From: Chryseosolibacter sp035628595
Lineage (GTDB): Bacteria > Bacteroidota > Bacteroidia > Cytophagales > Cyclobacteriaceae
Length of the DNA: 64,000 bases
Assembly: GCA_035628595.1 (NCBI GenBank)
Contig: DASPJN010000074.1
Span: 1 to 64,000 of the forward strand
Direction of reading: 5' to 3'
Both the position numbers and the translations under genes were made by a program. Below the pieces are notes generated by a model. The model saw nothing but the letters and a program-made list of their open reading frames with translations. It searched no databases and was not told the origin of the DNA. How positions within the stretch are numbered: the stretch's first letter is position 1; the number at the start of each line of letters is the position of its first letter. Positions 18,533 to 27,321 of the stretch are shown here, in pieces.

Positions 18533-18540
18533 TATTTTTG
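18533..18540 (+). promoter_or_regulatory. Bacteroidota -7 element (TATTTTTG)
   Basis: TATTTTTG matches TAnnTTTG and ends six bases before the ATG at 18547. A -33 element is not clear. Confidence 0.35.
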
Positions 18541-18546
18541 TGTTGG

Positions 18547-18912
18547 ATGAGACACCTCAGAAAGACATACATTAAATCGGTCTTCACCCTGGTTGCAGGT
18601 ATTGCTTTCTTCAACCTCAGCTTTGTGCTCGCCGAGTTTAAGATGCTGAATATCACTGACAGCGCGCTCGTTCAAAGTCTTATTAATACCGGATTCGAAG
18701 AGGAAACGGAGCACGGCAACGAATCCTCTGAAGCTGATACATCTTCGGTAAAGGGTTTACTCGAACTCTGCTATCAAAATCTCATTCATCACCAGATCCT
18801 AACAATTGCCGCGCAGCAGCGTGATAAAGTCATTGAAAATATGGCCGTAAATGCCGGCTATGTTAAGATTATTTCCCCACCTCCCGACCTGGCTTTTTTG
18901 TCTATTTCATAA
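18547..18912 (+). CDS. Hypothetical membrane-anchored protein, 121 residues
   Basis: The ATG at 18547 is chosen over the TTG three codons upstream because the TTG overlaps a promoter-like element. The N-terminus has a signal or anchor helix (YIKSVFTLVAGIAFFNLSFVLAEF). The rest is short, acidic around residue 50 (EEETEHGNESSEAD) then helical (LLELCYQNLIHHQILTIAAQQRDK) and ends in SPPPDLAFLSIS. No family recognised. It is divergent from the pyrophosphohydrolase gene and followed 93 bases later by the carbonic anhydrase. Confidence 0.6.
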   Translation: MRHLRKTYIKSVFTLVAGIAFFNLSFVLAEFKMLNITDSALVQSLINTGFEEETEHGNESSEADTSSVKGLLELCYQNLIHHQILTIAAQQRDKVIENMAVNAGYVKIISPPPDLAFLSIS

Positions 18913-19005
18913 GCGTTTAATCAGCTTAATAATATATACATGCACCGGCAGGTAGCCGCGCGTTTGTTATGTCCTATTTAACACTAGCCAAAAAACAATC
19001 GATAT

Positions 19006-19653
19006 ATGGATATCTATAAATCATTACTTGAAGGAAATAAGAATTGGGTAAAAAATAAACTTTCCGAAGATCCGGACTTTTTCAATAGGTTATCTCAGGG
19101 TCAAAGCCCCCAGGTACTCTGGATCGGCTGCTCAGATAGTCGTGTGCCTGCAACAGAGATCACAGGCAAAGAGCCGGGGGATATTTTTGTCCACCGCAAT
19201 ATCGCCAACATGGTGGTTCATTCCGACATGAACCTATTGAGCGTACTTGACTACTCAGTCAACATCCTGAAAGTCAAACACGTAATCGTATGCGGACATT
19301 ATGGTTGTGGTGGTGTGAAAGCCGCAATGACGAGTGGGCAATACGGGCTTGTCGACAACTGGCTTCGTCATATTAAAGATGTTTACAGACTTCATGAAAA
19401 CGAGCTCAACGGAATTGAAGATGAAGAAACTCGTTTTGACCGGTTTGTGGAACTGAATATTATGGAGCAGGTTTTCGACCTCACAAAAACCTCCATCATC
19501 CAGAACGCGTGGGCGTCACGAAATGAGCCTGCACTCCACGGCTGGGTATATAGTATCAAAACGGGTATCATCAAAGATCTGAATGTACGCTTCGATAAAA
19601 AGGCCGACATCTCACCGATCTTCCGAATGGAGTCCCCACAAGTACCTGTTTAA
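19006..19653 (+). CDS. can: Beta-class carbonic anhydrase
   Basis: A 215-residue zinc enzyme interconverting CO2 and bicarbonate. Zinc ligands and catalytic dyad are intact: CSDSRVPA gives Cys42, Asp44 and Arg46, and CGHYGCGG gives His98 and Cys101. The length and the VHRNIANMV and VLDYSVNILKVKHVIVCGH segments are those of the E. coli Can type. The SulP transporter follows after 25 bases and is almost certainly cotranscribed, suggesting bicarbonate supply or pH control. Confidence 0.96.
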   Translation: MDIYKSLLEGNKNWVKNKLSEDPDFFNRLSQGQSPQVLWIGCSDSRVPATEITGKEPGDIFVHRNIANMVVHSDMNLLSVLDYSVNILKVKHVIVCGHYGCGGVKAAMTSGQYGLVDNWLRHIKDVYRLHENELNGIEDEETRFDRFVELNIMEQVFDLTKTSIIQNAWASRNEPALHGWVYSIKTGIIKDLNVRFDKKADISPIFRMESPQVPV

Positions 19654-19678
19654 TCTTTCATGCTTTAATCTTGATAAC

Positions 19679-21238
19679 GTGAATTTTTTTAGAACTATAA
19701 AATCGGATTTATCCTCAAGCGTAGTCGTCTTTCTTGTAGCGCTTCCCCTCTGTCTCGGTATCGGGCTTGCATCAACTGGCCAGCCTGATCTCGTGTTTTC
19801 CGGCGTCATTGCCGGATTTATCGGAGGGATTGTCGTCGGTTATCTGAGCGGCTCGCCACTGGGAGTTTCGGGCCCGGCCGCAGGTCTTGTTGTGATCGTC
19901 CTTGGCGCGTTTCACACACTTGGCAGCTTTGAGGCTTTTCTCCTTGCCGTTTTTCTTGCCGGATTGATCCAGTTAATCGCCGGATTTTTGAAGGCCGGAA
20001 TCATCGGATATTATTTTCCCTCTTCCGTAATAAAAGGAATGTTGGCTGCCATCGGCCTCACATTGATACTAAAGGAAATCCCACACGCTCTGGGATATGA
20101 CAAGGACTTCATGGGCGATTTTGCGCTCAATCAGGCAGACGGTCATAATACATTCAGTGAGATCTATTACGCACTGATATACCATAGCCCCGGAGCAGTT
20201 GTCATAAGCCTTGTCTCTCTTGGCTTGCTGATACTCTTCGAAAAACCTTTTATGAAGAAGTTCGGACTCTTTCGGTTTTTACCCGGCGCAGTGTTCGTTG
20301 TACTTGCAGGCGTCCTGCTCAATTATCTTTATTCAGGATTCTTTCCAGACTGGCAGTTAACAGGTGAGCATCTTGTGCAGTTGCCGGTTGCTTCCAACGC
20401 GATGGAGTTCATCAGCTTTTTCCGTTTACCGGATTTTTCAGCATTGAACAATCCGGACGTGTACATCGCGGCCTTCACTATAGCAATTGTTGCAAGTCTT
20501 GAAACACTTCTTTGCGTAGAGGCTACCGACAAGCTTGATCCACAAAAGCGAAACACACCCACAAACCGGGAATTGAAAGCGCAAGGTATCGGCAATATGA
20601 TCTCCGGTCTGATTGGTGGACTTCCCATCACGCAGGTAATCGTCAGAAGTTCCGCTAACATTAATGCGGGAGCCAAGTCGAAGTGGTCAGCAATTTTCCA
20701 CGGTGTGATCTTGCTTTGCTCGGCGATTCTCATTCCAACGGCGATCAACCTTATTCCTTTAGCCTCGCTTGCAGCAATCCTGTTAATGGTGGGATACAAG
20801 CTATCCAAGGTTTCATTGTACAAAACGATGTATAAGAACGGATGGGATCAGTTGATACCTTTCATGGCCACAATTCTGGGCATTTTGCTCACTGATTTAT
20901 TAAAAGGAATTGCGATCGGAATGGTGTTTGCGATTTTCTACATATTACGTCGAAACTACCGCCATTCATATTCCTACAAGAAGAATACGAACCATGAGGG
21001 TGAAGTTGTCGAGCTGCGGTTATCGGAAGAAGTGACTTTTCTGAACAAAGCAAGCATTCAGATGAGTCTCGATGGATTGCCAACAAATTCGAAGGTGATT
21101 ATCGACGGATCACATTCTGTTGAAATCGATCATGACGTGCTCGAACTCATCCAGGATTTCAGAAGACATACAGCCCCCTCCAGGAATATCAAGGTGGAAA
21201 CCATTGGCATTCGGGAAGTTGAAATTTCAGGGCATTAA
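19679..21238 (+). CDS. SulP family anion (probably bicarbonate) transporter
   Basis: About 519 residues from the GTG at 19679; no ATG lies between the carbonic anhydrase stop and the first conserved residues (FFRTIKSDLSSSVVVFLVALP), and the upstream ATG at 19583 would lie inside the carbonic anhydrase gene. The N-terminal VVFLVALPLCLGIGLASTG and SPLGVSGPAAGL motifs are SulP signatures, and there are about 12-14 membrane helices. A degenerate STAS domain forms the last 90 residues (LSEEVTFLNKASIQ ... SKVIIDGSHSVEIDHDV). Coupling to a carbonic anhydrase is the recurrent BicA-like arrangement, so bicarbonate is the probable substrate, though sulfate cannot be excluded. Confidence 0.9.
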   Translation: MNFFRTIKSDLSSSVVVFLVALPLCLGIGLASTGQPDLVFSGVIAGFIGGIVVGYLSGSPLGVSGPAAGLVVIVLGAFHTLGSFEAFLLAVFLAGLIQLIAGFLKAGIIGYYFPSSVIKGMLAAIGLTLILKEIPHALGYDKDFMGDFALNQADGHNTFSEIYYALIYHSPGAVVISLVSLGLLILFEKPFMKKFGLFRFLPGAVFVVLAGVLLNYLYSGFFPDWQLTGEHLVQLPVASNAMEFISFFRLPDFSALNNPDVYIAAFTIAIVASLETLLCVEATDKLDPQKRNTPTNRELKAQGIGNMISGLIGGLPITQVIVRSSANINAGAKSKWSAIFHGVILLCSAILIPTAINLIPLASLAAILLMVGYKLSKVSLYKTMYKNGWDQLIPFMATILGILLTDLLKGIAIGMVFAIFYILRRNYRHSYSYKKNTNHEGEVVELRLSEEVTFLNKASIQMSLDGLPTNSKVIIDGSHSVEIDHDVLELIQDFRRHTAPSRNIKVETIGIREVEISGH

Positions 21239-21259
21239 CATCCCCTGGAAACGTGGCGT

Positions 21260-21292
21260 AAGGACCGGTTAGTTTTGGTACCGGTCCTTTTT
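21260..21292 (+). terminator. Rho-independent terminator of the carbonic anhydrase-SulP unit
   Basis: AAGGACCGGT (21260-21269) pairs perfectly with ACCGGTCCTT (21280-21289), followed by a T run to 21292. It lies 22 bases past the SulP stop. Confidence 0.92.
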
Positions 21293-21323
21293 CATTTTCA
21301 TCACCCATTCAACGCTCATTTTA

Positions 21324-21331
21324 TATCTTTG
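21324..21331 (+). promoter_or_regulatory. Bacteroidota -7 element for tyrS (TATCTTTG)
   Basis: TATCTTTG fits TAnnTTTG exactly and lies 17 bases before the tyrS ATG, downstream of the preceding terminator, so tyrS has its own promoter. The -33 region is weak. Confidence 0.5.
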
Positions 21332-21347
21332 CGCGAAACATTTAACG

Positions 21348-22628
21348 ATGACAAACTTTGTTGACGAACTGAGATGGCGTGGAATGCTGCATGATATCAT
21401 GCCAGGCACGGAAGAGCAACTGATGAAAGAATCCACTGCAGGTTATATTGGTTTCGATCCAACCGCTGATTCCCTTCATATCGGACATCTTACGCAAGTG
21501 ATGACGCTGCTTCATTTTCAACGTGCAGGCCATAAGCCATTTGCTTTGGTTGGCGGCGCAACGGGAATGGTAGGCGACCCTTCCGGGAAGTCGGCCGAGC
21601 GCAATCTTTTGTCGGAGGAAATTTTGCAACACAATGTTGCGTGTGTAAAAAAACAGCTTGAAAAATTTCTGGACTTCAGCGGAAACAACGCTGCGGAAAT
21701 GGTTAACAACTACGACTGGTTTAAGGATTTTCGTTTCCTTGATTTCATTCGTGACGTTGGAAAGCATATCACTGTCAATTATATGATGTCGAAGGATTCC
21801 GTTCAAAAGAGATTGGAATCCGGATTATCCTTCACCGAATTTTCATATCAACTCGTACAGGGTTATGACTTCTACTGGTTGCATACGAACAAGAAATGCA
21901 AACTTCAGATGGGTGGTTCAGACCAGTGGGGAAACATCGTAACCGGTACGGAACTCATTCGCAGAAAATCCGATGGCGATGCCTATGCGTTAACAACCAA
22001 ATTGTTGACAAAGGCAGACGGTACCAAGTTTGGGAAATCGGAAGGTGGAAATGTTTGGCTGGATGCAGAGAAAACTTCTCCTTATACTTTTTATCAATAT
22101 TGGCTAAACATCTCTGATGAGGACGCGGCAACGTGCATTAAGATCTTCACCCATTTTACAAAACAGGAAATTGATGTACTGATAGCGGAGCATCAAAGTG
22201 CTCCACATCTCCGTAAGCTACAGCAGGCGTTGGCAAAGGATATCACAATTCGTGTACACTCGTCTTCCGATTATGAAACAGCGATAAAAGCGACAAACTT
22301 GCTGTTTGGCTCATCCACAACGGAAGATCTTAGAGCGTTAAATGAAAGTACTTTTCTTTCGGTGTTTGAAGGCGTTCCGCAGGTAACGATTGCCAGATCC
22401 GAATTTGAATCCACACCAACGGTTACCGATCTATTGTCTTCGGTAACGAAATCAATCGTGTTTCCATCGAAGGGTGAAGCGAGAAAGATGATCCAGGCTG
22501 GCGGAGTAAGCATCAACAAAACGAAGCTTGAAGATGTGAATCAGAAACCTGCGTTTGAATTGCTACATGGCAAGTATTTACTCGCGCAGAAAGGAAAGAA
22601 GAATTATTATTTGATCAGAGTTGATTAA
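21348..22628 (+). CDS. tyrS: Tyrosyl-tRNA synthetase
   Basis: A 426-residue class I aminoacyl-tRNA synthetase. The HIGH motif is present literally (ADSLHIGHLTQ), the tyrosine pocket region reads GYIGFDPTADS and QLVQGYDFYWLH, the ATP site MGGSDQWGNIVTG, and the KMSKS loop is KFGKSEGG, the variant typical of bacterial TyrRS. A C-terminal S4 RNA-binding domain is visible (KGEARKMIQAGGVSINKTKL). Length is normal. It is flanked by its own -7 element and a convergent barrel gene 21 bases away. Confidence 0.97.
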   Translation: MTNFVDELRWRGMLHDIMPGTEEQLMKESTAGYIGFDPTADSLHIGHLTQVMTLLHFQRAGHKPFALVGGATGMVGDPSGKSAERNLLSEEILQHNVACVKKQLEKFLDFSGNNAAEMVNNYDWFKDFRFLDFIRDVGKHITVNYMMSKDSVQKRLESGLSFTEFSYQLVQGYDFYWLHTNKKCKLQMGGSDQWGNIVTGTELIRRKSDGDAYALTTKLLTKADGTKFGKSEGGNVWLDAEKTSPYTFYQYWLNISDEDAATCIKIFTHFTKQEIDVLIAEHQSAPHLRKLQQALAKDITIRVHSSSDYETAIKATNLLFGSSTTEDLRALNESTFLSVFEGVPQVTIARSEFESTPTVTDLLSSVTKSIVFPSKGEARKMIQAGGVSINKTKLEDVNQKPAFELLHGKYLLAQKGKKNYYLIRVD

Positions 22629-22649
22629 ATACGCGGCAACGAACTAATG

Positions 22650-23297
22650 CTATTTCTGTTGAAGCTTAACGCCGAGTGAAATTTGAAACGCCCCATTTTT
22701 TACCGTCTCGTTACCCTCATCATTGTCGACAACGTTGCTAAGTCCAGCGTAATAACGCGCAGAAGCATTGATAGGCCCGAAATCGTAACCCAAACCAATA
22801 TTCAGTCCGAAATCCAAATCTTTTGCTTCTTTTAACTTCTGGCTTCCACTTTCTGAAAGGACTTCATCACTGTCAACATATACTGTAACATCATATTTAC
22901 CTTTCGCATTTAAGAGAAAGCTTAATGTCGGTCCAGCAAAAAGACTAACCTGACCGAATTTGTATGCAAAGAGCAAAGGAAAACTTAGGTAATTTAGGTT
23001 TGCTACGAATTCACCTTTTTCGTGAATTTCATTAAATCCATCGTTGTACCTATCATCAAAAGTTTCCTTAGCGCCCATGGAAGAGTACAATGCTTCCGGC
23101 TGGAAGGACAGCTCCTCGGAGATAGGTACTTGCAAATAGCCACCCAGGTGAAACCCAAGTCGCGCTTTCGGGTTCTCCCCTTCTGACGGATGCATATTCG
23201 CGATGTTCAAACCAGCTTTCAACCCGCCGGTAACTTGAGCGTAAGATGGACAAACAAAGGCCGTCAAAAAGAAAACAGCCAAGAATGTTTTTTTCAT
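22650..23297 (-). CDS. PorT-type outer-membrane beta-barrel protein
   Basis: About 215 residues from the ATG at 23297, which opens a standard signal peptide (MKKTFLAVFFLTAFVCPSYAQ); upstream in-frame sequence reads through the terminator of the next gene and is not coding. The mature part begins VTGGLKAGLNIANMHPSEGE and has alternating amphipathic strands (RLGFHLGGYLQVPISEELSFQPEALYSSMG, FPLLFAYKFGQVSLFAGPTL), the porin-family or outer-membrane protein beta-barrel pattern of Bacteroidota. It ends in a strand with a Lys-rich tail. Paralogue of the two genes upstream. Confidence 0.88.
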   Translation of the reverse strand: MKKTFLAVFFLTAFVCPSYAQVTGGLKAGLNIANMHPSEGENPKARLGFHLGGYLQVPISEELSFQPEALYSSMGAKETFDDRYNDGFNEIHEKGEFVANLNYLSFPLLFAYKFGQVSLFAGPTLSFLLNAKGKYDVTVYVDSDEVLSESGSQKLKEAKDLDFGLNIGLGYDFGPINASARYYAGLSNVVDNDEGNETVKNGAFQISLGVKLQQK

Positions 23298-23308
23298 AAT
23301 ATTTAGAT

Positions 23309-23338
23309 AAAAAAAAAGCTGTCCGGGACGGACAGCTT
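23309..23338 (-). terminator. Terminator between barrel genes
   Basis: On the minus strand AAGCTGTCC (23338-23330) pairs with GGACAGCTT (23324-23316), loop five bases, followed by a run of T. It ends the 23357-23944 gene, so the barrel genes are not one simple operon. Confidence 0.88.
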
Positions 23339-23356
23339 CCACATTTTTTTTAATAC

Positions 23357-23944
23357 TTAATCGTCACCACCGAAAAGCGTATACCCGATTGACAGTTGAA
23401 TTACATTGTTTGTAACTTTAACGTCTTCATCGGTGTCGACAATGTTTGATAGACCAGCTGAATACCTCAATGTCGCGTTCAGCTTACCAAATTCAGCTCC
23501 AAGACCGAAGTTAAATCCAAAGTCTGTACCGTTGTAAAACTCTTTCACATCATCCTCTCCAGATTCGCCGTCTCCTTCCCACTTCTCCTTAGCGCCTAAA
23601 AGAAGACCTAGCTGTGGTCCTGCCTGCACGTTAATATTGCCGAATGAATACTTAACCATAACTGGAATTGAAAGATAGTTAAGTTTCGTTGTCGCTTCGA
23701 AATCTCCCTCTGACACCTTGGCACCTACTGAATTATACAATAATTCAGGTTGAATGCTCAACTGTTCGGACATTGCAAAATTCAGATATCCACCAAGATG
23801 GATGCTTGTTCTCATGTCTGTGTTTTCAGCATCGCCGCCTACATTGGCAAAGTTAAAACCTGCCTTGGCACCAATGCTCATTTGCGCGAAAGACACTATT
23901 GAAAAAGCACAAATCGCAATCGCTGATAGTAATAGTTTTTTCAT
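23357..23944 (-). CDS. PorT-type outer-membrane beta-barrel protein
   Basis: A 195-residue protein with signal peptide MKKLLLSAIAICAFSIVSFAQ. The mature start MSIGAKAGFNFANVGGDAEN closely parallels its neighbours, and strands such as SIQPELLYNSVGAKVSEGD and VQAGPQLGLLLGAKEKW follow, ending in the aromatic strand VIQLSIGYTLFGGDD. Probably an eight-stranded barrel of about 19 kDa in the outer membrane; no known ligand. Terminator immediately downstream. Confidence 0.88.
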   Translation of the reverse strand: MKKLLLSAIAICAFSIVSFAQMSIGAKAGFNFANVGGDAENTDMRTSIHLGGYLNFAMSEQLSIQPELLYNSVGAKVSEGDFEATTKLNYLSIPVMVKYSFGNINVQAGPQLGLLLGAKEKWEGDGESGEDDVKEFYNGTDFGFNFGLGAEFGKLNATLRYSAGLSNIVDTDEDVKVTNNVIQLSIGYTLFGGDD

Positions 23945-24020
23945 AACTAGACTTTATTTGGTTTTAAAAGTTTAAGCAATATCAAATATTAGAATTAATT
24001 CTCACAAGAAAGAGGAGAAA

Positions 24021-24632
24021 TTACTTTCCAAACTTGAAAAGTTTATAGCCAAGCGATAATTGGAAAACCTGGTTCTTTGCCTCAGGTGCACCGTCACCAT
24101 CGTATAACTTCGAAAGGCCAAGATTATACCTCGCATCAATTGTCAAGCCAAACGGCAAATCCCAGCCTGCACCCAATGCAGCACTGATGTCGGATTTTTT
24201 CATCTCGTCCTTGATGTTCTCTTTACTGATATTACCGAGGTCATCAACAAACTCCTGATCTGCCTTTGTAACAAAACCAAACTGTGGCCCTACCTGAAGA
24301 TTAAGACCCGCTGCGAGATAAAGTTTTACAATGATAGGTATATTAAGATAGCTGTAGTTGGCGTGGAGATCTTCATTGTTAAATGAGACTGTGCTTCCCT
24401 GTTGTGAGAAAATTACTTCCGGTTGAATACCAATCTTAGTAAGTTTTACAAGTGCAAATGCGCCTCCGTGAAATCCGGTTCTGCTCTTATAATTTTCGCC
24501 AGCTGAAGCATCCGTATTAATATTTGCGAAATTAGGGCCTGCCTTTATCCCTATAGCGAACTCTGCCTGTGCTAATGCTGGTAGAACTGAAACACATAAT
24601 AGTGCTAATGCCAGTAGAAGTTTGTTTTTCAT
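24021..24632 (-). CDS. PorT-type outer-membrane beta-barrel protein
   Basis: A 203-residue paralogue with signal peptide MKNKLLLALALLCVSVLPALAQ and mature start EFAIGIKAGPNFANINTDAS. The pattern of hydrophobic strands (FHGGAFALVKLTKIGIQPEV, LNLQVGPQFGFVTKADQEF, FGLTIDARYNLGLSKLYDG) is the same as in the two genes downstream, and the C-terminus VFQLSLGYKLFKFGK is a final barrel strand. The family arose by local duplication. Confidence 0.88.
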   Translation of the reverse strand: MKNKLLLALALLCVSVLPALAQAEFAIGIKAGPNFANINTDASAGENYKSRTGFHGGAFALVKLTKIGIQPEVIFSQQGSTVSFNNEDLHANYSYLNIPIIVKLYLAAGLNLQVGPQFGFVTKADQEFVDDLGNISKENIKDEMKKSDISAALGAGWDLPFGLTIDARYNLGLSKLYDGDGAPEAKNQVFQLSLGYKLFKFGK

Positions 24633-24685
24633 TGTAGTTGATGTTAGTTGTTATGTCGACGTTAAAGATAATCATTTCATAGAAA

Positions 24686-24715
24686 AAACAGGCTATCCTT
24701 CAAGACAGCCTGTTT
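24686..24715 (-). terminator. Terminator after the distal barrel gene
   Basis: Minus-strand AAACAGGCTGTC (24715-24704) pairs with GATAGCCTGTTT (24697-24686) with one mismatch, followed by a T-rich tract. It ends transcription of the 24767-25267 gene and could act on both strands. Confidence 0.82.
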
Positions 24716-24766
24716 AAAAAAGTTAATGCGCGAAACATTTGTTCCGCAAATATCTTACAATTGTAA

Positions 24767-25267
24767 TTACTCGCTACCGAGATAGAAGCTAAAGCCTACA
24801 TTCAATCCAAATCTAGTGGCATCAAGATCACCAGAAAGCAAATCGATATTCAACGTAGGTTCAATCGCGATGTTATCCGTGATAAATGCAGCATAACCAC
24901 CTTCGATGCCTAGAACTGTTGCAGATGCATCCGTCTCCCCATAATCTTCCTTATAGGTTCCAAGACTGGCGCCGAGAATAATAGTGTTATTTAAGTAATA
25001 TCTGCCAAATATCCCAAAGCCAATTTTCGATGTATCATCGATCTTGGCGTAATCAAGTTTCAAACCTCCGACTACATTTTCAATGAAGAAGTAACCAACC
25101 TTTCCGTGTAAATCGAATTCGCTGAAGCTGTCTCCTCCATCAGGACTAACATTTGTAAAACCAAAATTTGACCCAGCACCTACCAGGATTGTTCCCTGTG
25201 ATATCTGTGCCTGTCCAGTAAATAGGGCCGCAAAGACAATCAGACCAGTAAATAAAATTTTTTTCAT
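24767..25267 (-). CDS. Outer-membrane beta-barrel protein (OmpX/OmpW-like size)
   Basis: 166 residues from the ATG at 25267, giving signal peptide MKKILFTGLIVFAALFTGQAQ; in-frame sequence upstream belongs to the hutU 3' end and the promoter. The mature part starts ISQGTILVGAGSNFGFTNVS and continues as alternating strands (KVGYFFIENVVGGLKLDYAK, FGIFGRYYLNNTIILGAS, GYAAFITDNIAIEPTLNIDL), ending FGLNVGFSFYLGSE. It is more distant from the three PorT-like genes but belongs to the same porin superfamily. It has its own promoter just inside the end of hutU. Confidence 0.85.
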   Translation of the reverse strand: MKKILFTGLIVFAALFTGQAQISQGTILVGAGSNFGFTNVSPDGGDSFSEFDLHGKVGYFFIENVVGGLKLDYAKIDDTSKIGFGIFGRYYLNNTIILGASLGTYKEDYGETDASATVLGIEGGYAAFITDNIAIEPTLNIDLLSGDLDATRFGLNVGFSFYLGSE

Positions 25268-25290
25268 AAGTGTATAAAAATTTATGGTCG

Positions 25291-25319
25291 CAAATTTATT
25301 GAAACATTTCACTTGCCAA
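25291..25319 (-). promoter_or_regulatory. Bacteroidota promoter inside the hutU 3' end
   Basis: On the minus strand TTG (25319-25317) and TAAATTTG (25298-25291) are separated by 18 bases, close to the -33/-7 spacing of Bacteroidota sigma-ABfr promoters. It would start transcription about 15-20 bases before the ATG at 25267 and overlaps the last codons of hutU. Confidence 0.55.
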
Positions 25320-27321
25320 ACAATTTGTCGACGAGTGGTAATTTGACTTCATTCGGCCATGTAATTTTTATCCGTTCGTTCTCGGTCATTTCTTTCTTAA
25401 TCGTTGACAGCGCATTCGGATTGCGCGCCCATGCTCTTCGCGCTATTCCATTAGTCACATCGAAGTATAACATGTTACGTAAGTTTTCATCTGCTTTTTC
25501 ACTTCCGTCCAGCAACATGCCGAAACCTCCGTTGATGACCTCACCCCATCCTACTCCGCCACCGTTATGTATTGATACCCACGTCGCTCCACGGAATGAA
25601 TCACCGATCACATTCTGAATGGCCATGTCAGCGGTGAACCTTGATCCGTCGTAGATATTCGAAGTTTCACGATAAGGGCTGTCCGTTCCGGATACGTCAT
25701 GATGATCGCGTCCAAGCACAACGGGGTCTATCTGTTTGTCTCTCACCGCCTTGTTGAAAGCCGAAGCGATTTTCATTCTTCCCTCCGCGTCAGCATACAG
25801 TATCCTCGCTTTCGATCCAACCACCAGCTTGTTTTCAGAAGCCTGTTTTATCCATTGGATGTTATCTTGTAACTGCGAAACAATTTCTGGTCTGGCGGTG
25901 AGGAGAATTTCCTCAAGCACGTCACAGGCGATGTTGTCTGTTCGATCCAGGTCCGCCTGATGTCCCGAAGTACATACCCAGCGAAAAGGCCCAAAGCCAA
26001 AATCAAAGCACATTGGTCCCATGATATCCTGAACATAAGAAGGATACCTGAAATCAATTCCATTGTCCGCCATAACTTCCGCGCCTGCGCGCGACGCTTC
26101 GAGCAAAAAAGCATTTCCGTAGTCGAAGAAATATGTACCTCGCGCTGCGTGTTTGTTAATCAGCGTTGTCTGTTTTCGCAATGAAGTCCGAACGAGTTCT
26201 CTGAAATGCTCGGGCTTTTCCGCCATCATACGATTGGCGTCTTCAAAAGAAAGGCCGACCGGATAATAGCCACCAGCCCAGGGGTTGTGCAGGGAAGTCT
26301 GATCGGAGCCTAAGTCAACATAAATCGCCTCTCTATCAAGTAGATCCCACAAATCGACAATGTTACCCTGGAACGCGATCGAAACAACCTCTTTGTTCTT
26401 AACAACATCTTTCAGCCGGCGAACAAGTTGGCCATGGTCTGCGATGACTTCATCAACCCACCCCTGACTATGCCGTTTTTCAATCACTTTTTCGTTTACC
26501 TCTGCTACGACGGAAATACATCCTGCAATCTTCGCGGCTTTGGGCTGAGCGCCACTCATACCACCCAATCCCGACGACACAAAGAGCTTCCCCGTGAGTC
26601 CCTCGTTATCTTTTTGAATTTTCCTCCCTGCATTCAGCACGGTAATGGTTGTACCGTGAACAATTCCCTGCGGACCAATGTACATGTAAGACCCCGCAGT
26701 CATCTGGCCATATTGCGTCACGCCCAGCGCGTTGAACCGCTCCCAGTCATCCTGCGTCGAGTAGTTTGGGATCATCATTCCATTTGTCACAACGACGCGT
26801 GGGGCATTTCTTGAAGAAGGAAACAATCCCATTGGGTGACCGGAGTACATGTGCAACGTTTGTTCATCATCCATCCTCGCCAGGTATTTCATTGTCAACA
26901 GGTACTGCGCCCAATTCTGAAACACTGCGCCGTTGCCGCCATAGGTGATCAACTCATGTGGATGCTGTGCCACGGCGGGGTCCAGGTTGTTCTGGATCAT
27001 CAGCATGATCGAGGCTGCCTGTAATGACTTGTGCGGATACTCATGGATTGGCCGGGCAAACATTTCGTAATCTGGGCGGAAGCGGTACATGTAGATCCTC
27101 CCAAAACGTTGCAACTCATCGTAGAATTCGGGAGCGAGGACTTCATGGTGCTTCGTTTCGAAATATCGGAGCGCGTTTCGAAGCGCGAGCTTCTTCTCCT
27201 CCACTGTCAGAATATCTTTTCGTTTCGGAGCATGGTTTGCGTTCGAATCATACTTCGCCGGCGGTGGAAGCTCATCTGGAATTCCTTGCAGTATCTGATC
27301 TTTGAATGAAAGTGAGGTCAT
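25309..27321 (-). CDS. hutU: Urocanate hydratase, long form
   Basis: A 670-residue enzyme converting urocanate to 4-imidazolone-5-propionate in histidine degradation, with NAD+ as electrophilic cofactor. Recognised by TYGGNGAVFQNWAQYLLTMKYL, LHMYSGHPMGLFPS, GSYMYIGPQGIVHGTT, FVSSGLGGMSGAQPKAA and the C-terminal NGGGVGWGEVINGGFGMLLDG. It is about 110 residues longer than the classic bacterial HutU (about 560) and resembles the longer form found in Bacteroidota and eukaryotes. The start overlaps the patatin stop by four bases (ATGA), so the two are translationally coupled. No other hut genes are in the window. Confidence 0.96.
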   Translation of the reverse strand: MTSLSFKDQILQGIPDELPPPAKYDSNANHAPKRKDILTVEEKKLALRNALRYFETKHHEVLAPEFYDELQRFGRIYMYRFRPDYEMFARPIHEYPHKSLQAASIMLMIQNNLDPAVAQHPHELITYGGNGAVFQNWAQYLLTMKYLARMDDEQTLHMYSGHPMGLFPSSRNAPRVVVTNGMMIPNYSTQDDWERFNALGVTQYGQMTAGSYMYIGPQGIVHGTTITVLNAGRKIQKDNEGLTGKLFVSSGLGGMSGAQPKAAKIAGCISVVAEVNEKVIEKRHSQGWVDEVIADHGQLVRRLKDVVKNKEVVSIAFQGNIVDLWDLLDREAIYVDLGSDQTSLHNPWAGGYYPVGLSFEDANRMMAEKPEHFRELVRTSLRKQTTLINKHAARGTYFFDYGNAFLLEASRAGAEVMADNGIDFRYPSYVQDIMGPMCFDFGFGPFRWVCTSGHQADLDRTDNIACDVLEEILLTARPEIVSQLQDNIQWIKQASENKLVVGSKARILYADAEGRMKIASAFNKAVRDKQIDPVVLGRDHHDVSGTDSPYRETSNIYDGSRFTADMAIQNVIGDSFRGATWVSIHNGGGVGWGEVINGGFGMLLDGSEKADENLRNMLYFDVTNGIARRAWARNPNALSTIKKEMTENERIKITWPNEVKLPLVDKLFGK

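Noticed and set aside
19583..19678. An upstream ATG start for the SulP transporter
   Set aside because: It lies inside the carbonic anhydrase gene in another frame, and the extra residues do not resemble SulP proteins.
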